Shown here in pieces: positions 7,589-13,841 of a stretch of DNA of 16,434 nucleotides. The stretch lies in contig CAMYPV010000024.1 in NCBI GenBank assembly GCA_947293975.1, forward strand, positions 1-16,434, given 5' to 3'. The notes beneath the pieces are model-generated. The model had not been told where the DNA came from. It saw only the letters and a program-made list of their open reading frames with translations, and ran no database searches. Source of the stretch: an uncultured Ezakiella sp. (GTDB taxonomy: Bacteria > Bacillota > Clostridia > Tissierellales > Peptoniphilaceae). The stretch's first letter is position 1. Every line of letters starts with the position of its first letter. The translations under genes and the position numbers were made by a program.

Positions 7589-8659
7589 TTAAACTTTCAT
7601 ATAATCACGATCGATTTTGTCTTTTATCTTCCAAGCAATTTTGCCGTAAAACGAAATGCCACCATAATTTGCAATCGCTTTTTTATCTCCACAATTAATT
7701 ATCTGCAAATATTTCAGCTGTGGACTGTATGATTTTAACTGATTGTCACCATCAATAATCTTCAATAAATTATGATACAATATCGGCGCCTCTCTAATTG
7801 CAAACACGCCTGCCTTTGGCAAATCCAAATGACATGTGAGAGTTGCCGTGTCGCCCATTACAACAGAGTTCTGTGCTGCAACAAGCTTGTCACTAACCAA
7901 GATGTAATTTTTCTCTGTAGTTTCAAAATTATCAAAACATACATCTGGGCCTCTAAAGCCTGTTGTTATAAATGCATAATCAAAGTCAATAACTCCATCA
8001 TCTGTAAAAATTTGCTTGTCCCTGATTTCTTTTACATTCTTACCAGTAATTATATTTATATCCTTGTCAATAAGAATATTCTTGATCTTTTGTCGAGTTT
8101 TCGCATTAAAATTAACCAAGATATCATCTGAAGTAATTATATACACGTCGAGACTCTTAAATGCAGATTTAAATGCAAGTGCAAGCTCTATGCCAGACGC
8201 ACCTCCACCTATAAAGACCAGCTTCTTAAAATTTGGATCATCCAATCGACTTTGAATTTCCATCTTTGCACGAACAACTCTATTTATAGGTTTAACAAGA
8301 CAAACATCATCGCTTTCTATATTAAAATTGATATTAGACAAGGAGCCAAGATTGATTGATATAATGTCGTAGTGGTATTTATCATTCTTTGTTAAAACGA
8401 GCTTTTCATCCTTATCAATCGAAACAATCGACTCTTCGATATATTTAACGCCAGCACGCGCACAAAGTGATTTTACATCAAAAGAAATAGCATCTTCTGA
8501 ATAAATGCCCTCAATAAATCCAGCGAGCATTCCCGAATAATATTGTCGCCTAAAATCCGTAATCAAAATCACCTCGATGTCGTGAATTGGATTTTTGATA
8601 AGCTCCTTTAAAATATTTATATGCCCATGGCCACCACCAGCCAAAATCAATCTTCTCAT
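7589..8659 (-). CDS. FAD/NAD(P)-dependent oxidoreductase related to the NDH-like domain of SelD fusions
   Basis: This 356-residue two-dinucleotide-binding flavoprotein has an N-terminal FAD motif LILAGGGHGHINIL (residues 4-17, with the GGGHGH variant of GxGxxG). An NAD(P)H-binding Rossmann motif LVFIGGGASGIELALAF follows at 147-163, with a second FAD contact YAFITTGFRGPD (228-239) and VVMGDTATL (266-274). The C-terminus, GKIAWKIKDKIDRDYMKV, closely resembles the end of NDH-2-like domains fused to selenophosphate synthetase (W-x-K-D-x-I-D-R-x-[FY]-M). AGGGAG lies 7 nt before the ATG. The gene follows the reductase gene by 18 nt. An electron-transfer role for that reductase, or a redox role in selenium metabolism, are both conceivable; neither is shown. 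No transmembrane segment or quinone-anchoring helix is obvious. Confidence 0.8.
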   Translation of the reverse strand: MRRLILAGGGHGHINILKELIKNPIHDIEVILITDFRRQYYSGMLAGFIEGIYSEDAISFDVKSLCARAGVKYIEESIVSIDKDEKLVLTKNDKYHYDIISINLGSLSNINFNIESDDVCLVKPINRVVRAKMEIQSRLDDPNFKKLVFIGGGASGIELALAFKSAFKSLDVYIITSDDILVNFNAKTRQKIKNILIDKDINIITGKNVKEIRDKQIFTDDGVIDFDYAFITTGFRGPDVCFDNFETTEKNYILVSDKLVAAQNSVVMGDTATLTCHLDLPKAGVFAIREAPILYHNLLKIIDGDNQLKSYSPQLKYLQIINCGDKKAIANYGGISFYGKIAWKIKDKIDRDYMKV

Positions 8660-8677
8660 AAAACTCCCTGTAAAATT

Positions 8678-9823
8678 TTAAATCATTTCGACAAATGCTG
8701 CCAATCTTGTGTTCAATTGACCTACGTCGCTCTTTGAATAATCTGTTTCGACTGCAATATATGGAATTTTCTTCTCATCATTGCAGAAATTTTTAATTTC
8801 AAGACTTTCAACTTGGAAAGGTGTACATGTTTGCAGATGCATATCAACAACGCCATCAACCTTGTATTCGTCAATCATTCTTGACAATAGTTCACGTCTA
8901 TTAGGATTTGGACTCATACATGCACAGCCAATGTTCAAATATTTTTCAGCAATTGCCATGTAAGGATCATCTGTGCCTTCTTCAACATTTCTGTCAATTG
9001 CCTTTGCACCGCCACAATTTTCATAAGCAACAACAATGCCGCCATTATCTTCGATTGCAGAAATAACCTTCTCTGTCGCACCACCGATTGGACAACCTGT
9101 AACCAAAATTCTTGGTCTACCTTTAATGTGCTTATGTTCTGAAAGAACTTTTTCCTTAAGTGCTTTTAATTCTTCAGGTATTGCGCGTTTGTCAAACTTA
9201 AATGTTGCACCATTTAAAACATGCCACAAATCAAGCCCCATTATTGGAAGCTCTTCATCTTTCATAATGCCATAAAAATCTTTGATTGCAGACCTTTCAG
9301 CATTTTTAACCTTAATTGCTTCTCTAATGCCTTCATCTGTAATTTCAACATCCAGAAATTTTTCTAAGTACTCTTTCATTTTAATTATTTCTGAATACCA
9401 AAGCTTTAGACCTTGCTCTGATTGTTTATTAGGTAATTCCATAACATGAACTGGCTTTACCTTTGCTAAGTACTCGTACATTTTCTTCTTACCATCACAT
9501 GTAGTTTCTCCAACAATCAAATCCGAGAAGTGGAAGAATGGACACTTGTCTGTGATTGCAAAACCATAGCTCGATTTAATCAATGGACAAAGGTTTTTTG
9601 GCAAATCTCTTTCAGCATCTGGAATCGTCTCGTCACTTGTTGAACAAAGCGACACCGAAGTTGCTCCAGCTGCAAGAGCAAGCTCTTGTGGGAAAAATGT
9701 ACAAAATACACCAACAACAGGAATATTTTTATCCTTAACTTCTTTAACCTTTAAAAAAGCATTTCTTCTTGCCTCAGCAAATTCCTCAAAAATTTCAGGC
9801 AAATCTTTTTGAATATCAATCAT
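8678..9823 (-). CDS. Double-cubane-cluster-type anaerobic reductase (2-hydroxyacyl-CoA dehydratase family, YjiM-like)
   Basis: The product is 381 residues, about the size of E. coli YjiM. The start is the ATG at 9823, directly preceded by AAAGGAG; a longer in-frame start at 9910 would run inside the activator gene and is rejected. The family pattern includes IPVVGVFCTFFPQELALAAGA (34-53), KSSYGFAITDKCPFFHFSDLIVGETTCDGKKKMYE (83-117), RILVTGCPIGGAT (238-250) and DMHLQTCTPFQVES (327-340). Eleven cysteines occur (41, 60, 79, 94, 109, 244, 270, 300, 302, 333, 347), enough to ligate the [8Fe-9S] cluster. True dehydratases need two different subunits (HgdA/HgdB); only one is encoded here, next to a dedicated activator. 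This favours the DCCP group, which does ATP-driven low-potential reduction of small molecules. The physiological substrate is unknown, and the enzyme should be oxygen-sensitive. Confidence 0.83.
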   Translation of the reverse strand: MIDIQKDLPEIFEEFAEARRNAFLKVKEVKDKNIPVVGVFCTFFPQELALAAGATSVSLCSTSDETIPDAERDLPKNLCPLIKSSYGFAITDKCPFFHFSDLIVGETTCDGKKKMYEYLAKVKPVHVMELPNKQSEQGLKLWYSEIIKMKEYLEKFLDVEITDEGIREAIKVKNAERSAIKDFYGIMKDEELPIMGLDLWHVLNGATFKFDKRAIPEELKALKEKVLSEHKHIKGRPRILVTGCPIGGATEKVISAIEDNGGIVVAYENCGGAKAIDRNVEEGTDDPYMAIAEKYLNIGCACMSPNPNRRELLSRMIDEYKVDGVVDMHLQTCTPFQVESLEIKNFCNDEKKIPYIAVETDYSKSDVGQLNTRLAAFVEMI

Positions 9824-10604
9824 TATGTCTCCTTTCACGCATATAGCGTTTTTCTCCAATCCTTGCAGCGCCAATCGCCCCTGCAAATGGAGCTTTATCA
9901 TATGTTTCAACTTGACGACCCAAATGATCGCTCAAGAGTTTTACAAAATTATCATTAACAGACAAACCCCCGGTCAAAATAATACGCCCGTCCATACCGT
10001 GCCTACGTGCAAGACCAGCCACCTTTTCGGCAACGCTCATCACAACGCCGGCAGCAATGTTTTTTTGCGGCTCACCCTGACCCATCAAACCAATTACTTC
10101 TGACTCAGCAAAAACCGTACACATAGAAGAAATCTTTAGTGGTTCGCCAACAACTGCCATCTCAAACATCTCATCAAGATTAACACCCAAACGGTTGGCC
10201 ATAATCTCCAAAAATCTACCAGTACCGGCTGAACATTTATCATTCATAATAAAATCATCAACCATACCGCCTTTTAGAGTAATGACCTTTGTGTCTTGAC
10301 CACCAATGTCGATAACAGTCGTAGTACCAATGCCATCCTCAATATGTTCCATTACACCCATCGCGTGGCATGTAATTTCTGTTACAGTTTCATTTGCAAA
10401 AAGAACGCTCACACGACCATAACCAGTCGCAACAAAACGAGCATTGTCAGTATCAATGCCGTAATCATTCTTAAGCATATCCTTAACTAAGTACGCAGTA
10501 TCCTTACTGTTCCAACCAGAAGGAATCATAAACTCAAAATTATTGTCACCCCTAACAGCAACCTTAGTCGCAGTAGAGCCAATGTCGATACCAACAAAAT
10601 CCAA
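9816..10604 (-). CDS. ATP-dependent activator/reductase of the double-cubane protein (BadF/HgdC/YjiL family)
   Basis: This 262-residue ASKHA-fold ATPase should carry one [4Fe-4S] cluster across a homodimer and fire low-potential electrons into its partner by ATP hydrolysis. Motifs are the phosphate-1 loop VGIDIGSTATKVAV (4-17), VIDIGGQDTKVI (97-108), NDKCSAGTGRFLEIMANRLG with cluster ligand Cys124, SMCTVFAESEVIGLMGQGE with ligand Cys162, and ILTGGLSVNDNFVKLL (209-224). The start is TTG: an in-frame TGA stop immediately precedes it, GGGGGTGA lies upstream, and the next methionine (residue 26) is beyond the first ATP-binding loop. Its stop overlaps the reductase gene by 8 nt, so the two are translationally coupled. 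It is the first gene of the three-gene operon. Confidence 0.9.
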   Translation of the reverse strand: MDFVGIDIGSTATKVAVRGDNNFEFMIPSGWNSKDTAYLVKDMLKNDYGIDTDNARFVATGYGRVSVLFANETVTEITCHAMGVMEHIEDGIGTTTVIDIGGQDTKVITLKGGMVDDFIMNDKCSAGTGRFLEIMANRLGVNLDEMFEMAVVGEPLKISSMCTVFAESEVIGLMGQGEPQKNIAAGVVMSVAEKVAGLARRHGMDGRIILTGGLSVNDNFVKLLSDHLGRQVETYDKAPFAGAIGAARIGEKRYMRERRHND

Positions 10605-10938
10605 TCAATCACCCCCAATTTAATTTTATATTATAAACCACAAGCAATCAATACATATAAGATAATTTTATACCAAAACAAACACTATAGATAAAATTAA
10701 TAACGCTCACGAGCGACATACACCTTTATACATCGCAACGCCATTTGAAAAGTTGTAGGGTCGACCACCGCGTGCGACATTTACCGTTTTATATCGCAAT
10801 ATCATGAAAAATGTTGTAAGGTCGACCACCGCGTGCGACATCCACCTTTATGCATACAAAACGTTTCGAACTGCAACGCCGTTGAATAAACGGTGATTTT
10901 ATTTGCGGTTCAAAACCGCCTTGTCATTTTGGTATTAA
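10605..10938. other. Intergenic region with A/T-rich upstream segment and repeat block
   Basis: There is no convincing open reading frame here. The first 85 bp upstream of the activator are A/T rich and hold minus-strand TATAAT (10630-10635) and TATAAA-like -10 boxes without a matching -35, so the activator promoter is probably here but not resolved. The middle holds the 61-bp repeats listed separately. Near the right end are small inverted repeats: CCGTT/AACGG at 10879-10893, and GCGGTT with loop CAA and AACCGC at 10905-10919. Neither is followed by a T-run. Confidence 0.6.
10703..10890. repeat. Imperfect 61-bp tandem repeat, about three units
   Basis: A 22-bp core is identical at 10759-10780 and 10820-10841, exactly 61 bp apart. 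With one mismatch the match extends left to GTTGTA. A diverged third copy of the core end (GCGACAT) lies at 10713-10719, again exactly 61 bp upstream. The segments between cores also match (ACCTTTATACATCGCAACGCC-like), and a partial fourth repeat of GCAACGCC at 10873-10880 is displaced by a 16-bp insertion. Each core contains the palindrome GGTCGACC and can fold as GTCG-AC-CAC-CGC-GTG-CGAC. This looks like an intergenic palindromic element that was amplified. Confidence 0.8.
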
Positions 10939-10970
10939 AAAAGCTATGTACGTTTTCATACATAGCTTTT
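10937..10970 (-). terminator. Strong rho-independent terminator of the secreted-protein gene set
   Basis: A perfect 12-bp stem, AAAAGCTATGTA with TACATAGCTTTT, has an 8-nt loop and is followed on the minus strand by a T-run. It lies about 20 nt beyond the stop of the 331-residue gene. No comparable terminator is present between the three genes upstream, so it may end a common transcript. Confidence 0.92.
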
Positions 10971-10991
10971 AATCTTTTTGTTTGTTTATTA

Positions 10992-11987
10992 TTAGTTTTC
11001 TCTTGGTCCTAATTCTAAAACTAATCTGATCATGTCGATTAATTCTTGAACTTTTCTGCTAGATGCTCTTGAGTCTCTGATTAGTTTTGTTGCTGAGTCA
11101 ATTACTTCACCAACTACTCTTCTGTTGTCGCCACTTCTTCTAGCTTGTCTAGCAAGTCTTCTGTGTTCTCTTAGGTCTTGGTATTCTGTTTTCGTTGCTC
11201 TCTTGTCGTCTTGGACTTGTGCAATTGCTTTACCTACTGCTGCGTCTAGTCTATCTTCTGCTGCGTAGATTTCTGCTACTGTTGCTTGTGGTTGTAGTCT
11301 GATTCTTGTTACGTCTTTAACTACTTTGTCTAGTTCGTATAGTACGTAGCTTGGAGCTTCTTTTAAATCGTTTCTGTATAAGAATCTTGCTTTGTGTAAT
11401 TTTGCGTCTAGGTCGCTTCTTACATATAGGTTAGCTGTATCTGTTGCTGTGATGTCTGGGTATGTTAATAATTTAGCTTTTAGAGCTTCAAATTCTAACA
11501 TGTGGTTTTTCATATCTTCAACGCTGTGGAATGGGCTAACTGCGATTACAAGTCCTTGGAATACGTATTCTGCAATTTCTACGTGTGCTTGGTCAACTTT
11601 GTATCTTAAAGCTGTTGTAGCAAATCTGATTGCAACACATAGTCTTCCAACTAGGATTAATCTTTGTGGAATTGATGATAGGTCATAGATTTGACCAAAG
11701 CTCATTCTTGCACCTTGTGCTTCTACTGATTTTTCGATGCTTACTTCTAGTTCGTCAGTTTTTTCGTTAACTTCTTTAACCATTTCTACTTGGTGTTGGT
11801 TTTTTGTTTCGATTGAGTTAACATCTGCTCTGATTGCTTTTACTTCTCTTTTGTAAACTTCTAGATCGTCAACTGTGATTTCTTGGTTTTCTTGTGGTGC
11901 ATCTTCTTCCAATGCGAATGCAAAGTTTGGTACCAATGCGCCGAATAGCAATAATACTGCTAGGGTTAATGATAATAATCTTTTCAT
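10992..11987 (-). CDS. Secreted helical protein, head domain only (unknown family)
   Basis: The 331-residue product starts with a signal peptide (MKRLLSLTLAVLLLFGALVP, probable cleavage after NFAFA, residue 25). AGGAGG lies 6 nt before the ATG. The mature protein is predicted to be almost all alpha-helical and charged. Residues 101-205 align without a gap to residues 99-203 of the neighbouring 559-residue protein, about 44 of 105 identical by my hand count, including AIRFATT, KV..AH..IAEY, PF.S, and YPD. The C-terminal part (about 215-331) is rich in Arg, Glu and Ala, with a basic stretch REHRRLARQARRSGDNRR, and looks like helical hairpins or coiled coil. It has one cysteine (117), no sortase motif, no LysM or SLH domain, and no Big tail. 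Codons look selected for high expression (AAC, ATC, GAC, AGA). I do not recognise the family; adhesin-like, inhibitor or structural roles are all possible. Confidence 0.85.
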   Translation of the reverse strand: MKRLLSLTLAVLLLFGALVPNFAFALEEDAPQENQEITVDDLEVYKREVKAIRADVNSIETKNQHQVEMVKEVNEKTDELEVSIEKSVEAQGARMSFGQIYDLSSIPQRLILVGRLCVAIRFATTALRYKVDQAHVEIAEYVFQGLVIAVSPFHSVEDMKNHMLEFEALKAKLLTYPDITATDTANLYVRSDLDAKLHKARFLYRNDLKEAPSYVLYELDKVVKDVTRIRLQPQATVAEIYAAEDRLDAAVGKAIAQVQDDKRATKTEYQDLREHRRLARQARRSGDNRRVVGEVIDSATKLIRDSRASSRKVQELIDMIRLVLELGPREN

Positions 11988-12013
11988 AATTTCCTCCTAT
12001 TTTTATTTATCAA

Positions 12014-12066
12014 ACACTTATACAGATTACGACTAGCGTTAGTTTTATACTAATCGTTTTAAGTGT
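12014..12066 (-). other. Nested inverted repeat in the leader of the 331-residue gene
   Basis: On the minus strand the outer arms ACACTTA and TAAGTGT (12060-12066 and 12014-12020) enclose inner arms CGATTAG and CTAGTCG (12050-12056 and 12030-12036). The inner arms pair fully only as minus-strand RNA, through one G-U, so the fold fits an RNA element rather than a DNA operator. There is no T-run, so it is not a standard terminator. A TATAAA lies in the inner loop, but no good -35 matches it. Confidence 0.45.
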
Positions 12067-12105
12067 AAGATTCTAATTAATTTTGATTTATTCTTCCTGT
12101 TTTGC

Positions 12106-13785
12106 TTATTTAAAGCTGAAGTTATATTCTTGAGTTACTCCACCAGCTTTTACTGTTGCTGTGAAGTCTTTTCTCCATACGCCAAATTGGAATCCGTTGA
12201 ATTTAAATTCTGATTTTCCGTTTTGCATATAAACTCTTCTTGTTTGTTCTCTATCACCACTTCTTAATACAAGTGTTACATATCCTCTGTATGGTTGGAA
12301 ATCTCTTTCAGCTTCAACTGTTAGTGTGAAAATTCCTGCTTTTCTTTCAGATTCTTGTATGTTTGTAATTTGAACAAATTTTTCTTCTTCTTTTGCTACA
12401 ACTTCGATTGTTGTTGATGCAATTTTGCCGTTGTGGCTTCTTGCAAAGATTTTAACTTTGCCTGGTTGTAGTGCAAGAACTTGTCCTGTGTATTGGTCAA
12501 CTTGAGCAATTCTGTCGTTTTCTGAGCTGTATTCTAGGTTTTTGTCGATAGCTTCTACTGGGAATACCAATGCTCTTGTTGATAAATCGAATGTTTCACC
12601 AATTTCTAGCTTTTTGTAGTTGATGCTAAAATCAACGCTTGATACTTGTGTTTTGTCGTTTGATACTGGTGGTACATCATCGCCGCCTGGAGTTGGTCCA
12701 ACTTCGAATAGATAGTTGTTTCCTGTTGGTTGTAGTGGTGGAACTGCATCAATAAATCCACCTGGTTCAACGATGTATAATTCAAATTCTGCTTTTACTC
12801 CGTTGTCTTTTGATACAGCTGTGATTATTACTGAACCTGTTTGTACTGGGATAATTTCTCCGCCGCTAACTCTTGCGATGTATGGGTTTGATGAGTAGAT
12901 GATAACATCTTTGTTTTTAACTTCGTTAGGGAAGATTACTGGTCTTAGTCTTGTCTTTTTATTTAAAGCAATGTATCCAGCATGTCCTTCCATAAATTCA
13001 ATTTTTTCTACTCTAATTTTTGGTCCTATAACTTTTTCCATTTCTGCGTGTACTTTTTCGATTTGCTCGTCAAGTTCTCCGCATGTAACAGAAATTCTCC
13101 ACCACATTCTTGAACCTTCTTCAATTGCTTCTTGAAGTTGTCTTCCTCTGAATTTTCTTGTTGTTGGGTTTAAGCTTCTTAAAGCACGTCTTGCTTCTGA
13201 TAATTCTCTGCTGAACGCTGCTTTTTTGTAGATTGTTGCAATGTCATGTGGTTGTAGGTCTGGGTATGATAGTAATTCTTGTGCAAGTGGTTCAAATCTT
13301 TCGATGTATTCCATGATTTGTCCTTCGCTTGCAAATGGATTTACTACATATAATATACCTGTTAAGATATATTCTGCAATTTTTGTGTGTGCAGCTACAA
13401 CTTTGTTAGATAATTCTGTAGTTGCAAATCTAATTGCGCGACCGATTCTAATTAGTAATTGAACTCTTACTGGGATAGTTGTTAAATCATAAACTGAATT
13501 TCCTACACCGTCCATTACGCGTTCTTCACTAATTTGAAGTTCTCTGTTAATATCACGTGCAGCTTCGTTAAATTTATCAACTAGCTCTTTTTCTTTTTCG
13601 TCTTGTGGTTCAATATCTTGAACGCTTCTTACTGCTGACTGAACATCTTTCTTAAGATCAGAAATCTCTAATAAATATCTGTCCTTGTTCTCTTCAGCCA
13701 GAACAACCGATGATAGCGGTGCAAATGCTGTTGCCGCCATTAGTAATGCCAATACAAATGACAATACTACTCTTGTTCTTTTCAT
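12106..13785 (-). CDS. Secreted protein: helical head domain plus two Ig-like (Big) domains and a shared C-terminal domain
   Basis: The 559-residue product begins with a signal peptide (KRTRVV then a hydrophobic core, likely cleaved after VVLA, residue 30). The start has AAGGAGG 7 nt upstream. Residues about 38-250 form the helical head shared with the 331-residue neighbour (best block 99-203). Residues about 255-340 (ending FELYIVEP) and 382-463 (ending TTIEVVA) look like Big_2-type Ig folds, with the usual SS-N...A.V...G.I.P...G...I pattern, joined by a Gly/Pro-rich linker (342-380). The final domain, about 468-559, contains GIFTLTV, QPYRGYV, RSGDR and GFQFGVWRKDFTAT. This entire tail (from about 255) is homologous to that of the 814-residue protease. 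No LPXTG or transmembrane anchor is present. Likely extracellular or surface-associated; function unknown. Confidence 0.87.
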   Translation of the reverse strand: MKRTRVVLSFVLALLMAATAFAPLSSVVLAEENKDRYLLEISDLKKDVQSAVRSVQDIEPQDEKEKELVDKFNEAARDINRELQISEERVMDGVGNSVYDLTTIPVRVQLLIRIGRAIRFATTELSNKVVAAHTKIAEYILTGILYVVNPFASEGQIMEYIERFEPLAQELLSYPDLQPHDIATIYKKAAFSRELSEARRALRSLNPTTRKFRGRQLQEAIEEGSRMWWRISVTCGELDEQIEKVHAEMEKVIGPKIRVEKIEFMEGHAGYIALNKKTRLRPVIFPNEVKNKDVIIYSSNPYIARVSGGEIIPVQTGSVIITAVSKDNGVKAEFELYIVEPGGFIDAVPPLQPTGNNYLFEVGPTPGGDDVPPVSNDKTQVSSVDFSINYKKLEIGETFDLSTRALVFPVEAIDKNLEYSSENDRIAQVDQYTGQVLALQPGKVKIFARSHNGKIASTTIEVVAKEEEKFVQITNIQESERKAGIFTLTVEAERDFQPYRGYVTLVLRSGDREQTRRVYMQNGKSEFKFNGFQFGVWRKDFTATVKAGGVTQEYNFSFK

Positions 13786-13815
13786 TACTGTTCCTCCTTT
13801 TGAAAATTGTATTTA

Positions 13816-13840
13816 TTATAAATGGTATCCCCAATTATAA
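13816..13840 (-). other. Intercistronic hairpin directly after the protease stop codon
   Basis: On the minus strand TTATAATTGG pairs with CCATTTATAA (10 bp, one mismatch) around the loop GGATA. It begins 1 nt after the TAG stop of the 814-residue gene and ends 17 nt before the AAGGAGG site of the next gene. It has no T-run, so I read it as a possible RNA-processing or mRNA-stability element. The same sequence contains two TTTATAAT boxes, so a weak promoter cannot be excluded. Confidence 0.45.
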
Positions 13841-13841
13841 A

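Noticed and set aside
9824..9910. Longer start for the double-cubane reductase
   Set aside because: It would overlap the activator gene by about 95 nt; the ATG at 9823 follows AAAGGAG directly and gives the usual family length.
8678..10604. Classical 2-hydroxyglutaryl-CoA or lactoyl-CoA dehydratase system
   Set aside because: Those enzymes need two distinct dehydratase subunits and usually a CoA-transferase gene nearby; only one subunit is encoded here, with YjiM-like length and motifs.
10703..10890. Possible CRISPR array
   Set aside because: Only two full cores are present, the segments between them resemble each other instead of being unique spacers, the core is in a 61-bp tandem unit, and no cas gene is near.
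11392..11688. Open frames on the plus strand opposite the secreted-protein genes (also near 12716-13462 and 16054-16308)
   Set aside because: They are Ser/Thr/Ile/Phe-rich translations expected opposite strongly biased codons, and lack family resemblance or ribosome sites.
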